Below, piece by piece: positions 12,431 through 24,009 of a stretch of DNA of 64,000 bases; the stretch's first letter is position 1, and every line of letters starts with the position of its first letter. Position numbers and translations under genes: made by a program. This DNA is from Epiperipatus broadwayi (taxonomy: Eukaryota > Onychophora > Udeonychophora > Euonychophora > Peripatidae): positions 744,001 to 808,000 of the forward strand of contig JAQFVV010006504.1 of NCBI GenBank assembly GCA_028023455.1, written 5' to 3'. Under the pieces are notes generated by a model that worked only from the letters and a program-made list of their open reading frames with translations, had not been told where the DNA came from and searched no databases.

Positions 12431-13430
12431 TGATACCAAAGAAAATAAGATCCAGTAATGCAAGTAGGTTAAAAGGAATTAGGATATCAAAAAATTTAGG
12501 TTCCAGGGACCATTTTTTGAAGAAACAGAGAAGCTGGCACTTATTGATACCAAATATAGGGGAAGGAAAATTTTTGTTGGCTTCTGGTTATAATATGACA
12601 TATGTTTGCTAATATGTGTAATTATTAGTTGTGGAGAATGCTGATCAGTTGAATGCTGATAGAATTGATTTATATAGTATAGTGTTAACAGCAGCTGATA
12701 AAAGAAGATTGTCTATCAGTATGAATTATTTGTAACAATAATCGTAGTGCTAGGAACTTTTGAACAATTGATACAATTAAATTTATGGGTTCTTGAATAA
12801 AAAACATTTGGATACTGTGACAGTTCATACCATTATTAATGGGTAGGCAACTATGACTTTTACCTGAGATTGAAACTGTCTTTCTGCCCCATAATAACTT
12901 GTTACTGAGGGAGGAGATGACAGAATTAAATGATTTTGAAAATTTACCAAGTAAACCAAAAATATGTAATCTTAATCATTATGAGTATATTAAATAGGTG
13001 AATTTTAACAATAAGGAAGAAATAAGCTTTGTAGAGAGAAGTGGTAAATTTTACAGCATTTTTATTAAGCTTGTTTTGTAAGGTGTTCTTCACCATAAGT
13101 GAGCCTGTGTAAAATGGGAAGCCTAAAAAAGGGTTGCCTTTACCTGGACTATTTGAGTGTGTGATTTGTTGGTATATAAAAAAGATGCTGGTATTTTAAA
13201 TATGTTAAATCTAAGTGTATATGTGATAGGATATTGATTGAGAATGTTTTGCAATATGGGGAGACAATTACAAGATGTGGGTAGACAGTTACATCATACA
13301 TATATGCTATGTATGGAATTTATTGGTGAATATGTATATTTTGGATGCCTGAAAATACCTGCTCAATATGCTTTAGTAGGGTATTTATGTAGAAAACAGA
13401 AGAGCAGTGCTCTGAGAGATGGGCCTTGAA
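12431..13430. other. Decayed sequence, no gene recognised
   Basis: Short plus-strand frames (12430-12612 and 13238-13429) show no recognisable domain. The region is somewhat less AT-rich than the flanks and probably continues the antisense relic discussed at 13,430-13,790. Confidence 0.4.
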
Positions 13431-13790
13431 AGATGGATTGCATAGGCATGAACAATAGCAAAATTTTTCAATTGAGAGTTATATGCATAAATCTGTTCTC
13501 TGTTAGATAGCATATCAATCAGAATAGAAGTAGAAACAGAGTCAAGTAAATCTATACCTAGCTCAACTGCAATTGGAACATATTTTATGGTCTTAAACTA
13601 AATTCAAGTCCATTTTAAACATCAGAGCAGTCTGTATGACAGAAGGGCCATTTGTTGCAAACTGCATATTGAAAAGTAGAAGAAGTATATGTGACTTCAG
13701 ATGATCCTTTGCAACTTTTTCCAGTATCTTAATTCCAAGTAGCCTCGTGGAATTGAACAATATTAGGTCTGATTTAGACATTTGATGTCA
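13430..13790 (-). pseudogene. Protein-like antisense relic, unknown family
   Basis: On the minus strand two adjoining frames have protein-like rather than AT-random composition. The first (13781 to 13593) includes 'LLGIKILEKVAKDHLKSH'. The second (about 13590 to 13430, another frame) includes 'VPIAVELGIDLLDSVS' and 'NFAIVHAYAIHLSRPI'. The change of frame between them and the stops on both sides indicate a decayed gene or element ORF. I do not recognise the family. The sequence looks helical and lacks Cys/His motifs or obvious catalytic triads. It could be part of the same antisense retroelement that ends at 10.3-12.4 kb, but that is inference. Confidence 0.35.
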
Positions 13791-13799
13791 TATATCCTT

Positions 13800-16436
13800 T
13801 GGGACAAATAATTTGCCAGGTCACAAAGATATAATGCAATAAAGGATCTAAGATGGGCAAAAACATGAATTCCATTGGATCCTAGGTATCATGAGTTATT
13901 TATGATGATAAGATTGTCAGGAAATTGTATGGTTTGGAATGGAGTATTGGTATGAGGAGGTCAAATAAGTTTAAAGGTGATGTGTAAAATAATATAAACA
14001 ATCCATATCAACAACAATAGTAATAATAATAAAAGTATAATAAACATAAAATATATCAGCTAAAATAAAGGTAGCTTTTATAAAACAAACTAGTTTTACA
14101 TTGGGGAAAAAATCTTGAACAAGACTGTATTTTGTTTTTTATTCACTTTTAATATTTTGTATTGATCTACAATATTGATATGGATATTGAGATATGCAAA
14201 AACCTTAAGATGAACTTTATTTGCAAAATGTATGCATAGTGAGAGAAAATGATTTGACTTTCTTCATGATGATTGTAATATGGTAAAAAGAATGTGAGAG
14301 TTGTGCTAATAAAACCCAAAAAAAATTGAAAAATGTTATTAATTGTTACACTACTATTTATATCAAATATATAATAAGGTAATTTAGAATAAGTGATGAT
14401 TCAAAATGAATTATACTGAAATATTAAGAATGACAAGTTTATGGCTTCAGTGTGAACAACTAATTTTAAAACTGATAATATAAGCATAAAAATGTTTTTG
14501 TTTTGAATCATTTATCAAGATTTAAAGTCCATATTTCAAAAGATTTATTATCATCTAATCTTTGTCAGAATATAATTAAATAAATCAAAAAAATTTTTTA
14601 ATTGTATGCTATATTATTACAAATTAAGGTCACAATTGTTCACGTTATGATAATTCCTATGCCTTTCTATGAATTTGAAAGTTGTTTAATGTAAAAATAA
14701 ATGTTAAAAAATGTTGATGCTTTTGAACTATGGTTGTAATAAAATCTTTTCAGAATTCCATGGACAGAAAAAAATGAATAGATAGATAGCTTAAACTTTT
14801 ACTTGTTACAAATGTTCATGATGAAATTTATCATATTTTGATCATATTCTGAGGTGAAAAGCTTGAAAAGATTCCTAGTAAATGAAAAAGAGAATCACTG
14901 TCAATGAGTTGGGTGGATTTCATCAACCCAATGATAACTGTGCTTTTAAATAATCTAAAATGCCTAACAGATCATTTTACAAAAATAGCAATATGGTATT
15001 TAATACTAATTATAAAGTATGATTCATTACAATGGTTTTTTTTTTTTTGCATATTACAAACCAATCAATATCTCAATGGATTATTTAATTATAAATATTA
15101 TTTTTAATATAGAAATATTTATGTAATTATAATCAGTTATATCATTAGTCCTTTAGAGAATGTTTCATATTGTCAATGAAAACTTTTGCTTTAACTCTAT
15201 GATAATGATAATCAGTCATTTATGGAGAACTGTGATGGTGTTGCCATGGTTTCGCTTTAAATCACTCTTTTTTACTATCTTTACTATTATTTTACAAATT
15301 TCAGGTTTATTAGAAATAAAGCAAATACTGATTTATTAGTTCAGAAATAAATGTAAAAATATCCGTTGATCACAAGAACCATAGACAGAGGAAAGATACA
15401 GAAGTATCAACAAAAGTCTAGAAGGTTCTGATTGATAGATTCTTCGATTTTTGGTATATAAACAAAACTTGTAAATTCCTCTTTGTTATTATTAACAATA
15501 ATGAAAAATTGCATAATTTCATTTTTTATTTAAATATTTATAATTATTTTTATAAAATCTTTGTGTAGCAATTTTTTTAAAAAGAAATATATTCTAGTTT
15601 CCATTTAGATTTTTTTTTGAAATTTGTATCATTTTTAAAAAACCAAATGAAATAATAGTAAAAAGAAAACTATGTTTGTTACAATCATTATGCTTGGCAG
15701 TACACGGTAGTATTTAATTTTTGCGATAATTTCATAAATATAAATGCAATTTTAAGTATTACAACTATGGCTTTGTATTCATTTATGTTAATCATTTATG
15801 TTTAGAAAATGGAATTCCTTCAATATATTTTTTTGTTAATTTACTTTTTTTCTTTATAACAATAATCCAATAAGAAACCTGTAATTGTTTCCATTATGTA
15901 CTTCAGTTTATTATTTTTTTATATATCTTAAAAATTCAAATTTGATTTTTTTTAAATGTTTTCAATTATAAACTTAGATTTATAAAAAAAAAAAAAGCAA
16001 GGCCAATTTATTGATTTATAATATTGAATAATGGTTTTAATATGAAAATCAAATTGTTTGTTATCATAACTTGCCACCAAGGAATAGTCTGGGGGAATAA
16101 TGGAAAAATAATGAAATGTGGATCAATTATAAACAGACAAATTCTGAATTGTAAATTATGACAATATATGATCTTAGAAACACTTTCAAAGATGCATTTT
16201 CATCAACTCTCTCAAGCACCAACATCACAACCCTTAACTTAGAATATGCGTGAATCCTTTATTAAATAGTCTTCATTTGCTATTACAAAATCTGTTAAAA
16301 TATATATGATTATTAAATATGATGTTCATTATAATTAACAAATATATAATTATATTCTAGGTAGGCAGAAAATATAATGTTTTATTTCTTTCAGAACATT
16401 AACAATTATGAATTTCTTAATGTAAATTACACGTTC
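13800..16436. other. AT-rich stretch, nothing recognised
   Basis: No convincing frame, repeat or RNA gene. The 67-codon frame at 14904-15107 is AT-driven. Poly-T runs near 15,045 and 15,610 and a small A-run near 15,990 are the only features. Confidence 0.5.
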
Positions 16437-16438
16437 TT

Positions 16439-16458
16439 TATATATATATATATATATT
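16439..16458. repeat. (TA)n microsatellite
   Basis: Short TA dinucleotide run. Confidence 0.9.
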
Positions 16459-16459
16459 G

Positions 16460-19400
16460 TGGCCATCTGAATGGGCACAAGGGTTTAAGATACTTTGTAT
16501 CTTAAATAAATAGTTATATTATATTAAAAAAAATGAAATAGCCTTAGAATTTTAAATTTTTTTTGCTGGAGATTGTTTAAAACTTAGGTATGGGTTGCTT
16601 ATGCAGTTTATTGACTACTTTATAGGTATCCATTATTATTAGTATTCTTGTGGTTAATGAGGTATTTAATGTAAGGAAGGGGGGTTGTTTATTAATGGAA
16701 TTGATACATCTTGTTGGAAAGATGCAAAGTTATCTTGTGTTGGTATAATATTATTTGAATAGTTTCAAAATCCTTTATTCATTAATTCTTATCCTTTTGT
16801 CAACAGTTAATAGTAGTTTCAATTATATTTAGTTAAGATAGTTCAATATTTAGGTTGTAGTGCATGTGTATGCATGTATGGCTCTGCATTATGTTTCATT
16901 TCATTTTCATCTTTAATAACCGCAAACAATAGTACATTCACAATAAAAAACATTTAAACTACAGTAGTTATCTTAAATAATTAACCAATATATATTTCTT
17001 TCCAATGATTAATAGATAGTTAGATCAATGAATTATTTTATAAATTGAATAAATTATTAATCATTTTTATTTGATAGTTAATTAATATTCATTTTTCTTT
17101 CAATTTTGTAAAAGCTATTTATTTTATTATTTGTATTTTTTTTTCTTGTCTTCATTTAGTTTTAAAAATCAAAATGATTTTTTTTTTTTGAAAAGATTTG
17201 TTTTTGCATATGTAATTAGTTAGTTAGCAAGATGCGTGGGAGTAACCTTGGGAAAGGCAAATGAACTTTGCTAAAGAGAGTTTTTAAAAAAAGATTTCCA
17301 GTGTAAAATTTGCTCTTTGTAATGTAATTGTAGATAGTAAACAGTGGTTCATGTATTGTAAAAATTAAAGCCAGTTACTGAAGTCAAATTGACTTTGAAA
17401 AGACTTTAGAGTAAAACTTCCAAAGGAGCTTAAGAACTTTATTAGTGAAAAAATTAATTTAAAAAATGCAATTCTAAGGTTTTAAACAAAAGGTGCATCG
17501 GTTTGATTAACTCTCTTCTATTTAAACATTTCTGAATTAATCCCTTTATAACTATTACTCTTTTAAAAATGTATGTTAATAATGTCCAGTCTATATTATT
17601 TCATTTAATTGCCCTTTTAAATAAGAATGGTTTACATAAATATTATTGTTGCATCATTAAGCAATGTGTTTTTTTTTATATATATGGAAAATGCATGCAG
17701 AACTGTTCTATAGAATATATTTTAATTTCTCACTATTTTTCGTGTAGTGTTCTTGTGAAGATTATACATAGACTTAAGGATATGTCTATTTTGATAAATC
17801 ATACTATGTTTAAGTTCATCATAAGGAGATAACAGTATTCATTTATTTGATATTTCTGGAGCCAATACGTATTTTTAAATTAAGGAAATAAAATGTAAGC
17901 TACTTCTGTTTAAATTGAATAGAAGAACAGAAATGCGGGTAATTTTTGTTCTCTTCAGTAAGGATGGAATATAAAATAAAGCATTATTAATTATGGAATT
18001 ACTAAGGACAATTTAAAGTATTATTAAATGATATTCAGAAAAATACTAAGGATAATTGCGTATTTAATCCAGAACTGGATGGAGAATGTCTTATATTTTC
18101 AGTATAATAAAGGAGAAATTCACTGCTTGTGTATGATTTGGTACCTCGAATGGATATGCTATGAACACTGAAAGGTGCTGGGCATATTTAAGTTATGCTT
18201 ACATTTTTTTAAGTTATACTGCAGAAGTGCATTTTAGTTTAAATTCAGTTTAGAATATGTCCCATATTATTTCATCAACCTGGAACCGAGCTTTGCAAGT
18301 GGACTTTCATTTTAAGTTATAAACTAATAACCTTTGTGTCTTTATTTTTTTTTTTATTGCTTGTCATAATTAATGTATATGATAGGTAAATAGGCTTTAT
18401 TTATTATTATGTTATTTATAATTTGGGTATGTTGACCATCAAGAACGTTTCTGAAGCGGTTTACATTTACTTTGTATACTTTATTATCTCAAAGTGAAAA
18501 TTTTGTTCTTTGTTTAAATCAATGAACTTATAATAGAAATAGTTTGTTAGATATAAAAAAAGTTCGTTCATATTAGAACCGTTAAATTTTAAAAAGTAAC
18601 CTAAAGTTTATTAAATTAAAAGTTATGCTTTAATGCAATATTTAATTACCGTATTATCTGCTTAGTGTGTAATTTAGAGTTAATATTATATATACTTTTT
18701 ATTCACTGGTATGTGTTTGTTTTGCACAATTGTAATATTTGTTTGATAAAGTATAATTTGTGAATATTTTATGCATAAATTTCATACATTGTGTATTCTA
18801 CTGAGTTGAATGGATTGGTGTGTTATCCGTGTGTAATTGTCTGCCAGCATGTATTTCTAACGTTTGATATTTAGATAGGCTGTGGGGATGGAGGGGAATC
18901 TTTGCGTTATAATGTCTGTGGGAGTGGGGGATCTTGCTTGTTTGGTATATGTTGATAATTTTCCATGAGAAGAGCCTAGTTTATTTTACATGTGTATGAT
19001 TAATGATATTTTTTTGAAGTGATGTTCTTGGGGCCCTGGTGGTGAGGAATGGTTCCCCACCAGTGGTGTATTTAGAGGTAGATGAGTTGTTGTTGAAGTA
19101 TGATTAAATGATGCTTGGGAAGTTATGTGGCGTTTTTCTTGGATTCTTGGTGTTGAGTAAATGTTCTCCACCAAAGGTATATTTAGAATCAGATGAATTG
19201 TTGTAGAAGTGTTCAGTAAATGTTTATCTGCTCCTCATCTAGATTCCCCTTGTAACGTATAGCATATATAATCATGGGGGTATGGCTTTGTGTTGGTTGA
19301 TATGTGGCTAGATAAATTGTTAGATTAACTCTTGATGTGGTATTGGTGTCATATTTTTTATTGATGAATTACGACATTGTTCGAAATAAAATAATTGTAT

Positions 19401-20985
19401 GATATTTTCTTGGTGAATGGAGAGTTTATAGAAAGGATTGTTTTACATTGTTGCTGCTGGAACGTGGACACACACGCGTAATATAAATAATATCGCGTAT
19501 ATAAAGTATAGAATTATTGAAATTAAAATGAGAAATGAATGCTTTTGAAATATACTACATTCATTTAATAGAAGTATAAAGTATTAAGATTAAAACGGGA
19601 AATAAATATTTTAAAATACAGTGTATTTATTTAAATAATGTTACAAATCATCAAATCATCAGAATAAACATGATTTTGTGCTATAAATGAAAGGTATACG
19701 TAATCGAAAGTGATTCTTAGTCAATTAGAGAAAGTTGCTTTGCTGAAAACCAAATATAAGTAATTTGATTTATTTGATTAATCAAGAGTAATATCCTCTC
19801 AAAAGTATTTTTTGTGCTAATAATATAGCACGTTATTTATTTATTGTCATATAGATGAAACATGTAGGCAAAGCCTGTGTTCGAAGTCAGGATATTTAAA
19901 CTTTGTTATTAATTTGCTTTGATAGTAGGGCTAATCCCAAACTGATGCTAAAAATAAAAAAAATTTTATTTGATAATCTAAATATATGTAAAACAAATAG
20001 TCCATTTGTAATTATTATGTTAAACCAAGTTTATTTGTTATAATAAATGATTTGTTTAGTTATTTAAAATCTTAAGAACTGTGTCTTGAGTTATTCTTAT
20101 GTACATTCGTATTTCCATTCCCACATCTCCACATTTCATAAATCTATTATAAAACAGATATATTATTGTAGAGTTATAATATTAAATTTGCTAGTGTCTG
20201 ACAATATTGTATTTCTTAATCCAAACATTATAAAGAGTATTTGCCACTTGATAAACGTATTAGAAAGGTTGCCAGGTCAGTATATTTTGTAAGATGATGA
20301 TATGAGATTAAAATACCCTATCTCTGTCATTATCTTATTATTGAAACACAGTAAAATATTTAGTCAATTTGTTTCATTATATTTTATCATACTTTACAAT
20401 TATAATTTATGGGCCAATGTAGTTTATTTAATTCAACTGTGTTTGTTAAATTCCTTGAGATCTTATTGTTTATTTCTTGATTGGCATTAAAGTAGATGTT
20501 TAGATTATAATATGCCAAGTCATAGAATTGTTAAGAGTATAATTATAGCAAACTGATATATGTTATACTTGGATGAAGGAAGAAATTAAGTTTAAAGTAT
20601 ATTTTAATAGACTGTACTAAGTAAACATTATGATTCTTTATCATACACTTAATTAACAAAGGAATTTACATTATATTGAATGTTTTATAATATTTCTTCT
20701 TTTATTCATTTATTATCATATATCTTATGAACTGCCTATAGCCTCCCACTGAGCTGAGCTGAACATAAACTTAAATATAGAGTCTCAGTAATAATTTTAT
20801 ATTATATCTTTTGTTATATTGTTCTATTCATTAATAGAACTGGTGCCTGGGCATTTCGCTCATGTAATGTATATGAGCGGGGTTGGGAGTGTAGGTTATA
20901 ATATAATAACAGGTTAACTGTTGAAAATGTACTATATGCAAATTTTAAATTATAACTATGGTAGACAATACAATATATATATATA
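16460..20985. other. Unrecognised stretch; G/T-rich plus strand in part
   Basis: Around 18,780-19,330 the plus strand becomes richer in G and T than elsewhere. It holds a diverged two-copy repeat with a period near 120 bp: 'GTTCCCCACCAGTGGTGTAT' near 19050 and 'GTTCTCCACCAAAGGTATAT' near 19162, each followed by an 'AGATGAnTTGTTGT' word. Short frames (17569, 20086, 20302) have no recognisable domain. No gene is called. Confidence 0.45.
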
Positions 20986-21061
20986 ATTACTAGATGGAGC
21001 TTTACCAATAACTCCTAACAAGCTTTGTTTATATAAACGCTGAGAGAGAAAGAATTCAATA

Positions 21062-21106
21062 TCTCCAGACCATGGTTTTGAGCTAGTTGGCTCACATCAA
21101 TGAAGG
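21062..21106 (-). ncRNA. Hammerhead ribozyme motif, family A, two core mutations
   Basis: Minus strand: stem I CCUUCA, core UUGAUGU (C3 changed to U), stem II GAGC/GCUC, AAAA in place of GAAA (G12 changed to A), ACC/GGU stem III, C17, UGGAGA. The fold is still visible but both changes hit essential positions, so this copy should be dead. Confidence 0.6.
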
Positions 21107-21260
21107 GTTGGAAGACTAGAAAATAGATCTAAATACTAACTCTAAAATCAGCATTTATCAAACATGTTTCTATCAGTTTGAATGCATGAAGCTGATAGAA
21201 ACATGTTTGATAAATACTGATTTAGAGTTAGTATTTAGATCTAGTTTCTAGTCTTCCAAC

Positions 21261-21305
21261 CCTTCACTGATGTAAGCCAACTAGCTCGAAACCATGGTCT
21301 GGAGG
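21261..21305 (+). ncRNA. Type I hammerhead ribozyme, family A, near-intact
   Basis: CCUUCA (21261-21266), CUGAUGU (21267-21273), stem II AGC/GCU closing CAACUA, GAAA (21288-21291), stem III ACC/GGU with a two-base AU gap, C99 as cleavage nucleotide, UGGAGG (21300-21305). Stem I has six pairs including one G-U. Position 9 is U instead of the usual A and the basal stem II pair is A-C. Activity is likely reduced. Confidence 0.75.
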
Positions 21306-21675
21306 TGGGAGACAATGAAAGAGATATTGAATTCTATCTCTCTCTGCATTTATGTAAACAAAGCTTGTTAGGAGTTATTGGTAAAGCTCCATCTAGTGAT
21401 CATAAAATGCAAGCTAAAAGTAAGTTATGAAATTTATAACTTGTTTTGTTTATCATATATATATATAAAATCGAAATACTTTCCATTACATTACTATTAT
21501 TGTCAATTAAAATAATGTAGACAAAAAAACAGACATCATACAATTTTAGATTTACCTTTAGTCCAGATCATATAAAAATATTAAGTAAAAAAGGCCTCAT
21601 AAGAACAAAAAAAATAAAGAGGCAATCTTTATAAACCAATTTAAAGATTGTATAATATATAGACATTTATTAATA

Positions 21676-21987
21676 TCAATATATCCAGTTTTTATTAAAA
21701 AGTATATATACATGGTAAATAGAGATAAACAGTCCAGTACAGATTACATTGAGTGAGTAAGACGATCTAGCTAAATGTACATTTGGACACCCAAATAGTA
21801 TCGATTACATCGAGTTCTATTATTCAAATGATCAATATATCCAGTTTTTATTAAAAAGTATATATACATGGTAAATAGAGATAAACAGTCCAGTACAGAT
21901 TACATTGAGTGAGTAAGACGATCTAGCTAAATGTACATTTGGACACCCAAATAGGATCGATTACATCGAGTTCTATTATTCAAATGA
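21676..21987. repeat. Near-perfect tandem duplication, period 156 bp
   Basis: Two copies, 21676-21831 and 21832-21987. I see a single difference (AGTATCG against AGGATCG). I looked for, and did not find, a hammerhead core in either strand of the unit. The identity implies a very recent duplication. Confidence 0.9.
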
Positions 21988-21989
21988 GT

Positions 21990-22600
21990 CAAAACATTCT
22001 GTTAAATTTAACTTTACTCAGTGACTTGATAATACCATCTAAAATAATATTTTAAAAATATTGTAGATTCTGAAACAAGAAGCAAAATATAAAATATAAT
22101 AAAGCATAAATTAAATCATACACCCACAGATATATTCTCCTTAACATAGGAAAGAAAGAATAATCAATTATTGCCATTAGATAAATAAAAATTAGATCTG
22201 ATCAGTAATAAAAAAGTGCAATAGAATAAAGCAGATTATGAGAGTTGTATATGAAGCAGGAATTGGGATGGGATGGGACATACTGGGTAGCTGAGCTGTT
22301 TCTGGTGAATTGTGTGATTGGTATTTATTTTTTAATGATAGTTTTTAAATATATGTCTTTAGTAGTATTTTAATTAGTACTTAGTTGAGAGTATGTCAAA
22401 GGAGTATAGTGTTGTTTAAACAGAATGAAAATTTTTTCTATAATAATTATTAACAGTTGAAATTAATAAAATAAATGATCACTAAGTCCAAATAATATAA
22501 AAGGAATAAATATCTCTGCGAATTAGCTTCTATAGAGAAAATGGAAACACAGTTAACAAGCACTGTGAATAAGCCTATAAAAAGGGAAATAGTGACACTA
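21990..22600. other. AT-rich stretch, nothing recognised
   Basis: No gene or repeat seen. A GC-richer island near 22,255-22,320 ('GGGATGGGATGGGACATAC') has no reading frame. Confidence 0.45.
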
Positions 22601-22689
22601 AATACATTACAATGCTACAGAGAATGATAAATATGTGGATGTAAAATCATATAAAATGAGTAAAATAATTGAAAATATGTAGTTGGATA

Positions 22690-23400
22690 ATGAAAAAATG
22701 TTGCAAGAAATGGGACAGGAAAATACAGCATGGATATAGAAACCTAGGACAATATCAAGAAAAATGATAAGAATTTCGTTCTGAATGAGTACATGGATAA
22801 GAAGATGAACCAAGAAAAAAGTCAACTAATCACAACCTGACACTATGAAAAACATTAAAGATGAATAAGAGCAAGTAAAAGACAAGAAAAAAATGAAATG
22901 AAATCAATGGAAGATAAGTTAGAAAGTAAGGATAAAAAATAATCAAAAGGAAATAGTAAAATAGAAGATAGATGTTGCAAAAGTATTGGGAAAAAATGTA
23001 GAAAGTAAAACAAAGCTGTAATATATTCGAAGAGTAACAGAGAGAGTTTATATAAAAGATGAATAAATGTAGGTAATTCATGTTGATCGATATAGAGAAA
23101 AAAAAGTATATTGCAGCCAAGATTCAACTTTAAAATACAAAATCATATTTTTTTTTATATATTTGACATAAATATTTAGATTCAATTTGCATGTATCTAA
23201 TGAGATGAAGCATATTTCTGAATGTCAGTTTTATTCTGCAGTTATTGAAAAAAGAAAAGACATAAAATAGCAGAAGGTTTTGCTTTTCAATTATTACACA
23301 ACAGAAAACCACCAGACAAAAATGAATCTCAAATTACATCAATACATTAAAAGATTTATCATTGATGATTCTAGACATATATAGGATGGTGTTTTTAAAT
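22690..23400 (+). pseudogene. Decayed coiled-coil-like gene, copy 1
   Basis: The purine-rich plus strand matches 63,240-63,940 through several blocks: a 'TTCTGAATGAnTA' word, 'AAGATnAATAAGAGCAAGTA', 'GAGTTTATATAAAAGATGAA', 'AAAGTATATT' and 'CAGCCnAGATTCAACTTTAA'. Translation is broken by many stops and frameshifts. The upstream part is Lys/Glu-rich, as in a coiled coil. The antisense Phe/Leu-rich frames here (22607-23127) are the complement of this purine-rich strand and are rejected. Family unknown. The pairing of two decayed copies about 40 kb apart suggests a repeat-borne gene rather than a host gene. Confidence 0.5.
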
Positions 23401-23743
23401 AAAAATTTATAATAAAAAAATGAAATGATAGAACTAGATATTATACAAATTCTGACTGTAACTATTATAAAATAAAGAAGTAAAAAATAAAAAACCATAT
23501 ATTGTCTAAAAGTTTAAGCTAGAAGTGAGTATATAAACTCATCACAATAAATTGGGATTATGAAAAGAATTGATGTGTGTTAATATATTCAGAGCTGTTG
23601 AGGAGTTCAAGATTGTGGTGTATGGTATTGTGGTGTGTGGGTATACACTGTTGGAAGCCTGAATATTATGTAGTGAGAATTTTGAGCTCAGATCATTATG
23701 TATAATTTTGTTTTGAGAAAGTATTGTGGGAATTTTAAGGCAT

Positions 23744-24007
23744 TCACATGAGATCTCCTAGGCTATTATTTTCTGCTGAGAGCAGCATAGATAGGAGTAG
23801 AATTCGTGACTTCTTATTATGTTTGGCTTGTAATTGTAGATGATCCTGGTTTCCTACCATATATTTATATAATTGTTCTATGATACTTGGCCCTTGCTGT
23901 AGAAATATTTCAGAGACTTTAAAGAAGGTATGGAAGGTTTCAATCATGGACTTTGATGGTTGATCTGTAAATGGAGATACACATAGGTTTTTTGAATCAC
24001 TTAGCAA
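23744..24007 (-). other. Unrecognised 87-codon minus-strand frame
   Basis: The composition is more protein-like than the AT background (includes 'SMIETFHTFFKVSEIFLQQG'). There are no recognisable motifs, no supporting splice or promoter signals that I can defend, and no second copy in the window. It could be an exon, a relic or chance. Confidence 0.2.
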
Positions 24008-24009
24008 CT

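Larger units (their letters stand above)
20990..21463. mobile_element. Family A ribozyme palindrome (two inverted units)
   Basis: A large inverted repeat. The left arm (20990-21176) reads 'CTAGATGGAGCTTTACCAAT' inward; the right arm (21192-21396) ends with its complement. The centre is 'CTATCAG'-(15 bp)-'CTGATAG'. The right arm continues to about 21463 with text matching the complement of 58268-58330 ('CATAAAATGCAAGC' against 'CATAAATACAAGC'; both reach a 'CATATATATA' border). Each arm carries a hammerhead motif, the right one on plus and the left one on minus. TA microsatellites sit at both outer edges. Confidence 0.75.

Noticed and set aside
21676-21987. 156-bp tandem pair as another ribozyme dimer
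   Set aside because: No CUGANGA ... GAAA core was found on either strand.
22607-23312. Several minus-strand Phe/Leu-rich frames resembling membrane proteins
   Set aside because: They are the complement of a purine-rich, coding-derived plus strand with a homologue at 63 kb. The same applies to 62832-63104.
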